In this document: piece after piece, positions 30,880 through 42,058 of the stretch
Numbering within the stretch: the stretch's first letter is position 1
Layout: each line of letters starts with the position of its first letter
Translations under genes and position numbers: made by a program
From: Progne subis subis
Taxonomy: Eukaryota > Chordata > Aves > Passeriformes > Hirundinidae
NCBI GenBank assembly: GCA_022316685.1
Contig: JAKJHU010001596.1
Span: 1-64,000 of the forward strand
DNA: 64,000 nucleotides
Direction: 5' to 3'
Notes under the pieces: model-generated
The model's input: only the letters and a program-made list of their open reading frames with translations
Database searches by the model: none
What the model was told of the DNA's origin: nothing

Positions 30880-31990
30880 CCCCGAACCCCTTTCCCGGCC
30901 ATCCCGCCCCTCCAGCCCCAGCACCCCCGCCGAGGTCCCGCCAATCCCAGGGGTCCCCCCCTCTCGGGGTCCCCGCTTTGGGGCTCTGGGGCTCTCCTGT
31001 CTCCGCGGTCCTGCTCAGGGAAGCCGCGGCTCTCCCGGGGCTCCCCAAACCCGGTGTCCCCCCGCCTGTCCCGCCGGTCCCACGTTCCCCACGTGGCCCC
31101 GGCAGAGCTCGGAGCGCCCGGCCCGGGAAGCCCGACCCCCACCGCGGGGGGACCCGCATCCCCCCGCCCCCCAACGGGGCTCTGCCGCCACCGCCACCAG
31201 GACCCCCAAAAACACCTCCCGGGGGCCCCCGATGTCCCCCTGAGGGGCATCTGCGGCTCGGCTTTAGAGCCCTGCAAGCTCCAAACACCCTCCCAAAAAA
31301 CGCCAAACCCAGGGAGCCCCGGATATTTGGGGCGAGCTCCCCCTCCCCGGGCACCTGTGGGATGGGGGACGATGGTCCCGGGGCTTCTGCGGCTTCAGGG
31401 GGCGCTGGAGCCGCCCGCTCCCTCCTCTCTCCTCTTCTTCCGGCTGCTTCCTGCTGCCGCTGCGCCCCTTCCTCCCTCCCTCCTCCTCCTCCCCCGTTCC
31501 CTGAGCCCCTGGCAGCCCGCGGGAGCAGTGGGGATGGAGCCGGGACAGGTTGGAATGAGAGAGGGGTGAGGGGGGATGCCAGCAGTGGGAGCGACTGGGC
31601 TGTACCAGGATCATACTGGGATCATACTGGGAGTGCGTGGGAGCAGCGCCATGGCTGCAGCCATCCAGGGGGGATCCAGGTGGGATCCCACCACTACCGG
31701 GGTGTTTTTCCTCCCCACTTTAGGGTGTTTGTGGGGCCGCAGCCCCACAAGCCCTTTTCACGTGTTGATCATGACAGCTTTAAGTGACATTTTTAAGGGG
31801 ACCCCCATTCCCAGCCCCTGTGGAGGATGTTTTGCCCCCCAGGGTGGATTTTTGGGATTCTCTCTACCATCCCCGCTTTAAGAGCTCCTGCAATTGTGGG
31901 TTCCCACTGGAACGCCCCTTAAAAGGGCAACACCACTCTCCTTGATTCCGGCAGAGGAGCCCCGGGGGGCGGGTTGGGGGTCCCAGGAGG
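30880..31990. other. GC-rich DNA without a recognised gene
   Basis: High CpG content and long proline-rich frames on both strands but no conserved motif. GATCATACTGGGATCATACT short repeats near 31610-31635 resemble those in the inverted-duplication arms. It could contain untranslated or promoter DNA; I cannot tell. Confidence 0.4.
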
Positions 31991-31994
31991 GGTT

Positions 31995-32235
31995 GGGGGT
32001 CCTGGGTGATGCCGATGATGGAGATGGGTACAAACTTTAGTGAGGGTTTCTTGGGGGCCATTGTAAGTTCTGGGTGGTTTTGGGGTCACGGTGGATTTTT
32101 GGGGGTTCCCGAAGGGGGTTTTCAGGGGACCCGAAGGGGGGATTAGGCGATCCCAGGGGAACCCAAGGCTGTTTTGGGGAACCTGCCGGTGACAGAGATG
32201 GGGACCCCGTGCCAGGTATGAACCTTCTCAAGGGG
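31995..32235 (-). pseudogene. Two partial copies of a flotillin-1 exon
   Basis: Around 32185-32235 the minus strand reads EKVHTWHGVPISVTG, and around 32000-32045 it reads KFVPISIIGITQ. Each equals the second half of the flotillin exon at 32415-32504, so the exon end exists three times at roughly 190-230 bp spacing. Confidence 0.65.
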
Positions 32236-32414
32236 GTCTGGGGGGTATTGGGAGGTCCCGTGGGAATTTTGATGTCATTAGAGGTTTTGGGGGTCTCTAT
32301 GGAGTTCTGCGGTCTTGGGAAGTTTTTGGAGGGTTCCAGGGATGTTTTTGGGATCCTGGGGAGGTTGGGGTGTCTCGGGGGAGTTTGAGGGTTCCCGGGA
32401 GGTTTTGGGGGTAC

Positions 32415-32504
32415 CTGGGCGATGCTGGTGACAGAGCTGGGACCCTGTGCTGGGTCTGAACCTTCTCACTGTGCTGGGGCAGCATCAGCGTGTTCAGGGA
32501 GATC
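32415..32504 (-). pseudogene. FLOT1: Flotillin-1 exon (ISLNTL...IAQ), frameshifted
   Basis: Acceptor CCCCCCAG and donor CCCAG/GTACCC bound a 90-bp exon. This is the size of the FLOT1 exon encoding ISLNTLTLNVKSEKV and the following HGVPISVTG strand. Here it reads RISLNTLMLPQHSEKVQTQH, then slips frame, with SVTSIAQ-like residues in the next frame. Flotillin-1 is a lipid-raft scaffold with an SPFH domain, and in vertebrates FLOT1 lies in the MHC region, which fits its neighbour here. Confidence 0.78.
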
Positions 32505-32576
32505 CTGGGGGGCCGGGGGGTCACCCCAAATCCCAGGGGACCCCAAATGCCAAGGGAGCCCCTGAACTCCGCTCAG

Positions 32577-32645
32577 CGCTGGATCTGCTGCAGGCAGGGG
32601 GGCACCAGCACTCGGCCCCACCCCACCATCACAGGGGCACAAACG
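32577..32645 (-). pseudogene. FLOT1: Flotillin-1 exon (PVMVGWGRVLV...QQIQR)
   Basis: The piece reads PVMVGWGRVLVPPCLQQIQR, matching the N-terminal SPFH segment just upstream of ISLNTL. The donor position has CT instead of GT (CAGCG/CTGAG), and no good acceptor is seen. Order and strand agree with the next exon at 32415-32504. Confidence 0.75.
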
Positions 32646-33053
32646 GGGCAGGGGCACGGACAGGTCGGGGGGGACCCCAAAGTCCTGGGGGAGGGAACAC
32701 GGGGGGACTCCCAGGAATCCCCGTGGGGGGATGAGGGGGGACCCAGGAGGAGTTGGGGGGGGGCTGGGTGGGTCATGGGGTGACCCCCAGGAGTCTTGTG
32801 GGGAGTGGGGAGGGCAAAGAACAGGGCGAGCCCCAGGATGGGTTTGGGGTGGAACCAGATTGGAGCTCCCATGGCAGTGGGATGAGGATGAGATGTGTCC
32901 ATGGAATTCCCATGGCAATGGGACAGCAGTGAGATCCATCCATGGAGGTCCCACAATAATTCCCATGTTCCCAAATTTTGCCCTCCAAATCGCACATTTC
33001 CAAATCCCTCATTTCGAAATCCCACATTCCCATGGGAATTCCACCCTCCCCAC

Positions 33054-33328
33054 CTTTAGGCTCCAGTGCCTCTCGTCCATATTTGACAGATTTCCAGAGA
33101 CATTCCAGGCAGGTGTGCCCCAGGGGATTTGTTCATTCCTCAGCCTGGACCTCCTCATGTTCCCAGCGCCTCTTGGTGACCTGGGCAGCACCGGCGGCCA
33201 CCACGAATCTCTCGGATCCCGGCTGGAAGGAGAGGAATTCCCTGCGGTTGGAGCCGATCCGATGGGATCCGCGGACGCTCCCCGGGACAGGAGGTGACAG
33301 CCGGAAACCTCCTGCAGCGTGTGGAGAC
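33054..33328 (-). pseudogene. MHC class I alpha-2 exon (exon 3), central copy
   Basis: Acceptor TTGCCCAG and donor AAAG/GTGGGG bound 275 bp, one short of the usual 276. It reads REFLSFQPGSERFVVAAGAA, then QVTKRRWEHEEVQAEE, then a TGA stop, then YGREALEPK in frame. A frameshift lies near 33260. It is more diverged from the arm copies than they are from each other. No alpha-1, alpha-3 or transmembrane exon is found downstream; flotillin fragments follow instead. Confidence 0.83.
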
Positions 33329-34008
33329 CTGGGCAAGGATTGGACCCACAGAGACCCACGGGATTGTGTCCCAGCCCTATGGAGCCCCATTCCAGCCCCA
33401 TGGACTCATCCAGGGTCATGGACATGAACGGGCTCCAACAGTGCCACGGGCAGGGACCACAGAGAGAGGAGAACTGGTGGGACACGGAGATTTGGGGGCT
33501 GGGGGGTCATGGCTGAAGGAAAGGGGCAACGGGGAGAGCTGGGAGAGCAGGGAAGGGGCTTTGGGGGTTCCAGGGTTGAGAAAAGGGAAGGGTGGGGCTG
33601 GGTAGATGTGGGATGGGTGTGGTTAAGGGGGTTTCTTGTGTCAGGAATAGGACAAGGTCCCGAGTGTCCCAATTTCCATCAAAAGGTTGGGAAACCCAGG
33701 ATGGCTGAGAATAGGGGACCCCGGTATCCTCAGTGTTGAGGGGAGGAGGGGTTGCATGCTGGGAAAGGCAGGAATAGGGCTCCAGGGGGTTTCTGGGTGA
33801 AGGAGAAGGGGGCTCTGGGGTCAGGGAGAGGTGGGATGGCCGGGAAAGGGGTGCAGGGGTTGGTGCTGGATCAGGGGATGCAGGGTGGAACCCGTGCCCG
33901 GGAATGGGGGTTCGGGGGGATCGCGGCACTCAGAAATGGGGGTTTAGGGGCCCCTGAATGCTCCGGAATGGGCGATCAAAGAGTTCCAGTGCCGGGGATC
34001 CCCCTCCC

Positions 34009-34063
34009 CTCTCGCCGCCCCCCGGGGCCCCAGGAGCGCCCCCAGCCCCAGCGCTGGAGCCAC
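34009..34063 (-). pseudogene. MHC class I signal-peptide exon (exon 1), degenerate
   Basis: The minus strand reads APALGLGALLGPRGAA after GCCGTGGCT, resembling the leader exon of bird class I genes. The start codon position is GTG and the donor position reads AGAG/GGGAGG, lacking GT. It lies about 90 bp downstream of the X/Y-box module and about 680 bp upstream of the alpha-2 exon. The alpha-1 exon that should lie between is not found. Confidence 0.6.
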
Positions 34064-34149
34064 GGCGCTGCTCCGCTGCGGCCCCGCCCACAGCCCCGGC
34101 CCCGCCCCCAGAGCCGCCTCCGGCCCCGCCATTGGCGCCGCTCTTTGCT

Positions 34150-34200
34150 GCCCGCCAATGGCAGTCTGAGACTGCAGAGACGTCACCGGGCGCTAAGCAG
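34150..34200 (-). promoter_or_regulatory. X-Y box module of an MHC-type promoter
   Basis: On the minus strand a GCTTAGCGCCC X1-like element (34188-34198) is followed by TGACGTC (34179-34185, X2/CRE) and, about 20 bp on, an inverted CCAAT box CATTGGC (34154-34160, Y). This order and spacing is the enhanceosome bound by RFX, CREB and NF-Y that recruits CIITA or NLRC5. Another CCAAT box is at about 34132. It points at the degenerate leader exon. Confidence 0.6.
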
Positions 34201-34209
34201 AGGGAGCGC

Positions 34210-35837
34210 GGGGGGAAGGACAGGGCGGAATTCCCGGGAATTCCCCTGGATCCCCTCCCCCAGGACCCTCCTCGGCCACGCCCTGCGGGACCCCCGGGCC
34301 GGGCTGTGCTGAACTCCCGGGGCTGCGCTCAAGCTCTGCCTGGAGCCCGCTGGCTTCGGCCCAAAGCGGGGGAAGCCCCGCGATCCGCGGATCCATTTTT
34401 TCCTGCGGCTGCGGGTCCCAGCCCCGCGAGAGAAGCTGGGCGCGGGCACTGTGATCCCTGATCCCCTGCTCTCATTCTCTCCTGTGCTCTCCCTTTCCTT
34501 CGGGTGATCATCAGTCCCAGAGCGGCCGGAGAGCCCCGTGCCCAGGTCGGGTTTCTCAGGAAAGGGAGGCCTGGGGGTGAGGTGCCCCGGGCTGGCTGGG
34601 AATGGGGGTCCGGGGGTGTCTAGAGGAGCTACAAAGGCTGAGCTGGAAGGGAGGCAGCAGGATCATGGAGTGCAGGCCCCTGCCCTGCAAACACAGGCCA
34701 AGAGTGGCAGCCTGGGCATCCCCGGGAGCAGTGTGCAAAGGCTCCTGGAGCTGCAGCCGCCTCGGAGCTGCGAGCATTGCAGTGATGGCAGAGGTCTCAG
34801 GAAAGGGCCCGGCCCTGGCTTGGGGCTGGGCCGGTGGCCCAGGGAGCAAATGAACTTGCAGCTTGTGGGCCAGAGCATGGAAGAGCAGGGGCAGTGGTGG
34901 CTGGGAGTGCCTGTTGGCAAGGGCCTGCAGGAACAGGACACAGGCAATGTGTTGACGCTGCTTGGAGGCAAAGTGAGCTGGGATGTGGGGATGGACTTGT
35001 TCCCTGGGTGGGTGGTGGGGCCCTGGGCCAGAGTGGGCAGAAAAGCTGCGGCTGGCCTGGAATGGCTGGAAGTGTGCACGGCCTGGTTGCAGGCGACTTG
35101 GTGGCATGAAGAGGCGTCGTGGTCTGGTGTGGTGCGGCATGGCATGGAGCAGTGTAATGTGGGGATTGCAGTGTGATTGGGTTTGAGAAAGTTGGGAGGG
35201 ATGGGAATTGAAAGGGGGGATGGGGTGTTGGAGTAGGGGGTGGGCAAGCAAGAGGCAGTTTTGGGCGGGTGCTGGTGCTTGTAGCAATTGTGTAGCAGGG
35301 CTGAGGTGGAGAGGCGAGTGTTTGGGAGAGTAAGGGGAGCTGGTAGGAAGGAAGGAAGGAAAGGAAAGAAAGGAAAGAAAGGAAGAAAGAAAGAAAGAAA
35401 GACAGGCTTTCTCCACTGGGATGAGAAGAGTCCTTCCACTAGGCTGTCCTCAAGCTGCTGGTGCAGCAAATGTGCCTGAGGAATGGTCATTGCTTGCATT
35501 CTCAGGTGCTGTGTGTTAGTGCAGCTGAAAGTTCTGAAGGAGGGAGCAGTTCTGCAGGGGCAGAGTGGTCTTTTTCTTAGTGGGTTTTGTTGTTGTTGTT
35601 GGGTTCTTTTGTTTGTGTTTGTTCTTTTCTGCACTTTCCCTGTGGGCTCCGGGCAGAGCTTTGTAAGTCTATGCGCTGCTTGCCTGTGGCACTGTGGAGG
35701 TGGCCCAGAGGATCTTCCCCGAGCTGAGTGCAGAGGTTTGCACATCAGCCCAGGCCGGGGTGCTCAGTGGCTGTCAGTTTGCTGACTGGGTGTGGCTCTG
35801 GACACTTCCCTTGGAGCGTGTCCAAGGCATGGAACGT
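34210..35837. other. GC-rich unassigned DNA with a GAAA/GGAA microsatellite
   Basis: No exon is recognised. A (GGAA)n(GAAA)n tract lies at 35346-35402 and a T/G-rich stretch at 35580-35630. Long frames here lack domains and splice logic. The right arm of the inverted duplication begins at about 35838. Confidence 0.5.
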
Positions 35838-36237
35838 TGGAGCTGCCAGCACAGTGATGTCCCAGAGAGGGGAACCTTGGGGTTGTGCCACTCCTTGCCC
35901 AGCCCCAAGAGCTCTGGCAGCGCCTGGGAATAGGGGATCCAGGGGCTGGGAGAAGAGGATACCCGGGAAAGGGGGTGCAGGGGGTGTCGGTGCAGGATAA
36001 GGGGTTTCAGGGGATCCCGGAGCTGGGGAAGGAGATGTGGGGGGTCCCAGTGCTCAGGAATGGGGATTCTAGGGGGTCCTAGGGGGGCTCCCCAAACCAC
36101 TCCAAGGGAGAAGCAGGAGCTGGGTCAGGAGCTGTGGGGAGAGAAAAGGGGGTGAGCCCGGAATGGGGGGGACATGGGGGAGTCCTACGTGCTCTGAGGG
36201 GGGGACACGACCCCTGTGGACCCCCCTCTCCTTCTCC

Positions 36238-36351
36238 CGCAGGGGAGGCCGAGCCCCAGCCCAGGCAGACGGAGCGCAACACGAAGCCCCCGAGCCCCAG
36301 CAGCATCTTGGGGGGGCAGGAGGGGCAGGATCCGGGAAAGGACGGCAGCTG
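36238..36351 (-). pseudogene. MHC class II beta transmembrane exon, right copy
   Basis: Mirror of 6822-6935, also 114 bp and open, reading KMLLGLGGFVLRSVCLGWG (Gly to Arg inside the membrane segment). The donor GTAGAA of the left copy reads GGAGAA here, so splicing would fail. Orphan exon as in the left arm. Confidence 0.75.
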
Positions 36352-38302
36352 CTGGGAAGGGGCCGGGATGGACTGGGACAGCCTGGGATGGACTGGGACA
36401 GACTGGCATGGACTGAGACACCGGGAGGCACCGGAATACACTGGGATACACCGGGCCCCAGATTGGCACCCACTGGGAGCAGGATCAGAGCACACTGGGA
36501 CACAGCAGGACCAGAACTGGGGAACAGGGATTATTGTGGGACCAACTGGGATATACTGGGATTAGACTGAGCGTGACTGGGATGTTACTGGTGGAAAATG
36601 CAACCTTACTGGGCCACGTAGATGTGACTGGGAATGACTGAGTATGCTAATGGTAACTGGGATATACTGGGAGTGTCTATGAACATACTAGGGATGACTG
36701 GGAAGACACTGAGAGGGACTGGGATTGACTGGGTCTATACTGAGGGCAACTGGAATTGACTGTGACCGTGCTGGTGAGACTGGGATCATAGTGACTCATA
36801 CTGGGATTGTACTTGGAATGACTGGGTCTATGCTAGGGGCCACTGAGAGCAACTGGGATCAGACTGGGAGGAACTGGGAGGAACTGGGAGCTACTGAGAC
36901 AATACTGGGGGCAACTGGGATCATGATGGCATCAGAGTAGGATCATACTGGGAGGGAGTGGGTCTGTGCAACTGGGATTACACTGGGAGGAAATGGGACC
37001 ATGCTGAGGACAATTGGGATCATACTGGGAGCAAGTGGCACCACACTGAGGGTGACTGGGGTCATTCTGGGATCATGCTGGAAGTGACTGGGAGCAGGCT
37101 GAGGGCAACTGGCACCATGTTGGGGCAACTGGGATATACAGGGAGGGACTGGAATCATGCTGGAGCTGACTGGGAGTAGCTGTGAGCAACTGGAATCATG
37201 TTGGAAGCTACTGGGAGCAACTGGGAGTGAGTGGAAACACACTTGGGGCAACTGGGATTTACTGGGAGTGACTGCGATCACAGAGAAACCATAAAGGAAG
37301 TTACAGCAATAATACTGGGAGTATCTGGGAGTGAGTGGGATCATTCTGGAATCATACTGGGAAGGACTGTAGCTGTAGTGGGAGTGTCTGGGATCATACT
37401 GGGGGTAACTGGAAACACCCTGGGATGGCCTGGAACTATAGTAGGTATGAATGGGAACTACTGGGATCATACTGGGATCATACTGGGATCATACTGGGAG
37501 CCACAGGGCCCATGCTGGGAGTGACCTGGGCCCCGCTGTGGGAACTGGGGGGACTGGCCCAGCTGGGGCTCAGGGTTGTTCTCCCCCAGGGCTGCCCCGG
37601 GTCCTGCTGTCACCCCCGGCCCCACAGAGTAAGGGACAGGGGACAGCTGAGGGACACGGCACAGCCAGGGAACACGGGACAGCCAGGGAACATGGCACAG
37701 CCAGGGAACATGGCACAGCCAGGGAACACGGCCTGGCCGAGGGACACCGAGCTCCAGCACTTTGGGCTGCTGTGCCCGGGCTGTTGCCCTTGGGCTCCCA
37801 GCACAGGCCAAGGGGGAAATCTCTCCACAAACTGTTGTTTGCTTGAAGCTTTGCTCTGGAACATTCCCAAGGAGCCACCTGCAGTGGCTGGAGCCATCTG
37901 GGTGCCCAAGGCCACCAAAGCCGCTCTGGCAGTGCCCTTCTGCCCCTGGCAGGGCAGGGAACACCCAAGGAAAGGCTCGTGCTGGGCTCAGGCAGGACAG
38001 GGCACTCCCCTGGCACTGCCACGGGCACAACAGAGCCGGCCTGGGGAAAGGATTGGCATTTGTGTCCCATGCAATCCCAGCAGGGATTGCTTCTCATTTC
38101 ACTGCTCTCATTGGATTGGTCATCGATTCAAATCATTTCCCCATGGAATTCCCATGGCTGTGGGTTGGGGAATTCTCACCTGATTGGGATGAGAGTGAGA
38201 TCCAGCCATGGGAATTCCATGGGAATTCCTGCATTCTCTCAAGTCCCCCCATTTCTGAATCCCACATTCCCATGGGAATTCCCCTTCCCCTCCCACACCC
38301 AC

Positions 38303-38576
38303 CTTTGTGCTCCAGAGCCTCCTGACCATATCTGATGTATTTTGGGGCCCTTCCACACTGGTGTGTCCCAGGTAAAGCTTCATCTGCTCCACCATGATCC
38401 CTTTGGATTCCCAGCACCTCTGGGTGATCCGGGTGGCACCGTCAGACACTGCAAAGCTCCTGGATCCCAGCTGGAAGGAGATGAAATCCCGCCCATCATA
38501 GCCGTACCGGTGGGATCCATGGATTCTCCGTTGGACAGGAGGTCAGAGCTGGAAACCACCGGCACCCTGTGGAGAT
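38303..38576 (-). pseudogene. MHC class I alpha-2 exon, broken, right copy
   Basis: Mirror of 4872-5145, 274 bp, acceptor CCCAG and donor AAAG/GTGGG kept. It shares the two frame breaks of the left copy. Small differences in codons confirm it is a separate, slightly diverged copy. Confidence 0.85.
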
Positions 38577-39234
38577 CTGGGAATGCGGAGGGAATGGACC
38601 CCTGGAGTTGTGTCCCAAGCCTCTTGGAAACCAGAAAGAAATCTCCCAGGACCCCGTGCACACAGGCTTGGAGGCAGAAAGGAATGCAGGGATTGGTTTG
38701 AAACTTTCACATAAACTGAGATACATAAAGTCACACAGACATGAAGTGAGGAATATAAGTTTTAGGTGAATAAAAATACACCTTAAGTGCCTTAAGCAAA
38801 GAAGAGACTGTATGAGTTGATAGAAAAGCCCTAAAGTCCAGTTTAAAGTTCAGTAGCATTACCTTGTACAAAGTTAACCAAGTCTTAGACGTACCATCAA
38901 CATACCATAGCATTGCTGCCATTGCTAGCCAGAATAGATGGGCTGTAGGCGTAGGCCTTGTGTAAGAAATGACAGCCATTGTGAAAAAACTGTGTTAGAC
39001 CAGGATAGGTGCAAGAAGACAGGAATAGCATCGTGTTTGTAGCTGATTGGATGATTTATGAATAGAATGCATTGTACTGAGGGTGCTGCTGCTGCTTCTG
39101 TTGGGACATGGGGACCCTGTGCAGGAAGGCATTTTGCATAATGGCACAGACTGTAACACTCTGACCTTCCTGAGACTGATCTGGCCATGCCATAAAGTAC
39201 TTTTCCAACAAGCAGCAGCCTCTCTTGTCCCTCG

Positions 39235-40640
39235 GTGGCTCCTGCCACAGCCCAGGGACATTTGTTATTTCCATCACCTGCTAGTTTTACACCATGAACC
39301 ATTCTGGTTTTACCTAAGAGGTGAATCATTAGGATTGTGGTGCTTTCTTGTCCACAATGTCCTGTTCAGACCAAGAACACGCTGTTCTTAGATCTGAGAT
39401 TGTGGCTGTTCCTACACCATTTATTCCACACTGCATTGACTAAAGAAAATCTATCCTTTTCCTGACTAAGTTTAAGGTACAGCTTAGTGCATATGTGTGT
39501 TCAAAGAGAATGAATAATCCCCTTTTTATTTTTCTGTCACTAGTGGATACCTCCCTGAAGGATACAGAACAACTCAAAACTGTAGTGAAGAAAACGCAAC
39601 AAAAACTTCCTCTGCATGATGAGGTTAGAGAACCTGTTTTAATCTGTGTCACTGTTTATCACAACATCTACCTAAACTGACAATAAATTAAGCTGATTTT
39701 CCCCATGCTGAGGCAGTTTTGCAATGAAGCAGCAGCATGTCATGATGCTAAATTAGAATCTGGCATTACCTGTAATATTCACTGCTGCAAAGCCTATCAG
39801 TACACAGCAAGGCAGACTGGGTTATCACAGTTATTCCTCCCCTCCCCTCCTGTACTGGGATTGCTTTTACCCTGCAGCCTCCATGGGCAGGGGCTCTGTG
39901 GCAGCAGGGGCCATCCCAGCCTGACCTGGACACAGAGGCAGGAAAAGGAGCAGATCCTGCTGCCTCCTGCTCCTGCTGATCCTGGCAGCAACTCCCCTGC
40001 CAGTTCCTGCAGGGAACTGCACACCAAGGGCTTCCAGCATTGTAGAGGCTGTGAGAACTTGCTGCTTCCCAGTTCTCCCCCATCCCTCTGGATTCTGGAG
40101 CATCTCAGCACAAGTGTCCCTGGCCCTTCCTTCATCCCCTTGCTGCAGCAGTCACAGTCACTGCTGCCTCCCCCTTGCTGCAGCTCCTTTGCCAAAGTGC
40201 TGCCAAAGGCAGCAGAGCTGGCTCAGGATCCCTGTTGGCTTCTGGGCTCCAGGATGACCTTCAGAGGGACACTTGGAGCGCTTCCCAAAGAGCTGCCCGT
40301 GGCATGGGGGCTGGATTTGTCCTCCCTGGCTGGCTCTGGTTGGAGTTCTAAGCTCCGTGGAGTCCCAGAGTTTTCTCAGCAGGCCTTTGCAGGGAGTTCT
40401 TGGCCAAGGTGTGGCTCTGCTGCCATCCCAAATCTGCGCTTGCCTAGCCCAGCCTGAGTGCAGGTGGGGCATGTGCTGGGCATGGATGGAGAATTCCATG
40501 GCCAAAATCCTCCAGCATTTACATCTGCTCATTGCTCTGGATAGCACAAATCACAAAACATCCATCGCAGTTGACAATTGTAATTTCTTGCAGATTGCTA
40601 CAGCTGCACTGATGATCGACAAATACACAAGAACTGATTT
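39235..40640. other. Unique DNA right of the inverted duplication
   Basis: Mixed-composition sequence with one exon-like island (39544-39623, listed separately). 39830-40500 is GC-richer with open frames on both strands but no recognisable domain. Confidence 0.5.
39544..39623 (+). other. Possible exon of unknown gene
   Basis: A long pyrimidine tract and CACTAG acceptor precede an 80-bp open stretch reading DTSLKDTEQLKTVVKKTQQK then LPLHDE, ending at GATGAG/GTTAGA. It is Lys-rich and helical. I do not recognise the gene, and no partner exon is seen in the window. Confidence 0.35.
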
Positions 40641-41243
40641 CACATGAAAAATTTCGTTTATTACAAATTGCTACACCCATGCTGACAATATTGAACTATG
40701 CCAATCTCAATTTATGTTAGAAAAAGGAATTTATTAGATTTTTACAATAAAATATACAAAAATAAAATATACAAGTACCAACTTCAGTTAACAAAAACTT
40801 AATTTATTGCTAACCTCTACAACAACTCTCTATACACAAAGATCATTTAGGTGTTTAACAACTTAATTTATTATATATTACTACAGGCTTAAAGCCCATT
40901 TAGGAATACAAAAATATCTGTATCTCCATCTTAAATAGCCGTCAACCAAGAACTCAATCAATACAATTATAGAAATATACATATCCATACATGTTGAAAT
41001 AGAAAGATATACATATATAATCAACTCAATATAAAGAAGTAAATATAGATAAAATACTACGTATTACATTAAAAAATATATAAAAAGATACAGAAAACAA
41101 ACTATCTGTGATGAAGTAACTGTACCTATCTAAATATCCATCCATATGTATCAATACAAATACACAGCTATAAATCTGAAGAGACATGTAAACAGAATTA
41201 CATCCATAAATAGATTAATATACATATGTAAATATAAAAATAG
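40640..41243. repeat. AT-rich ATATACATA-type tract (left of ERV-B)
   Basis: Degenerate AATATACATATnn repeats continue at 49398-49620 on the other side of ERV-B, so the provirus inserted into a single tract. A related tract is at 50530-50850. Confidence 0.85.
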
Positions 41244-41249
41244 ACATAT

Positions 41250-41966
41250 TGTATCTGGTTTTTTCCCCGCTCCGGGCGGGAGAGGACCTCTGGCTAGCTC
41301 GGTCAACACAGATACAGATGTTTCCAGTTCGCTTCGGCTTCGGCTTAGCAGTTAGACCCCGTATGTTGAGACAGTCAACAGCAGCAGAAGAGAAAAGGCT
41401 GGCTCTCAGCTTAGCAGGTTAAAAGATGTTTATTAGCTCCAGAGTTGAGAAGCAGAGAGCTCCGAGCTCAGAGGCGAGAGCTCAGAGGCTGGGAGCTGAG
41501 CAGCTGAGAGCGAGGTAGCTGAGCGAGCTGCTCGGAGAGCTGCTGGGAGAGCTGCTTAGAGAGAGTTCGAATCTCCCTCCTCTACCTTATAAGCGGGGGA
41601 GGGGTTCCAGGGAGGATACAACAAGACAGCAAATCAGGGGATCCAGGGGGTAACAAGGTGTGCCCACCCCCAAGCCTCGGACCAACCACCTCCAGAGGAA
41701 AAGAATTCCCCCAGGCTACCTGTCCACCCTAAGCCCTCTCCCTGAGGTTTCGCAATCTGGGAGGGACCCCTGGAGTGATAGACAGGCTGCCCCAGAGTGA
41801 GGGGGGGCAGAGGGATGTTACATGCCATGTGAGGAGTGGGATGATTGACACAAAACACCTTATTATACAGACGACACAAAAGGGATACAAAATTGGGGAT
41901 ACAGTGAAATGAACCATAACATAAACTTCTTACAAAAACCTAATAAAACAGTTCTGCACCACTACA
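41250..41966 (-). repeat. ERV-B 3' LTR
   Basis: The 717-bp LTR runs TGTAGTGG to CAGATACA on the minus strand and is identical by eye to 48675-49391. Confidence 0.97.
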
Positions 41967-41980
41967 TCTCCCCCTTTTTT
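41967..41980 (-). promoter_or_regulatory. ERV-B polypurine tract
   Basis: AAAAAAGGGGGAGA on the minus strand directly abuts the 3' LTR. It is the expected primer for plus-strand DNA synthesis. Confidence 0.93.
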
Positions 41981-42058
41981 GTTTTAATAACAGGAGGAGG
42001 GCTGGAATGGAGGAGGATGATATTCAAAGTCCGGGTAAATCTCAGTGAGCCACTCTGG

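Larger units (their letters stand above)
35838..39234 (-). repeat. Right arm of the large inverted duplication
   Basis: Reverse-complement partner of 4205-7393. It retains about 250 bp near 37500-37660 that the left arm lacks, has a single 40-bp unit at its inner end, and a shorter CAG run. The class I exon copy has the same 274-bp length and the same frameshifts as the left copy, so it was broken before duplication or the arms have been homogenised. Confidence 0.93.

Noticed and set aside
28993..31354. Minus-strand frame of 781 codons and plus-strand frame of 448 codons
   Set aside because: Both run through unrelated tandem arrays (CTGTCTGTCC, GTGTCC, GGGAAAACAC) with repetitive translations and no domain.
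34556..35745. Minus-strand frames of 286 and 360 codons
   Set aside because: No domain, low-complexity stretches, and passage through a GAAA microsatellite; no splice or start logic.
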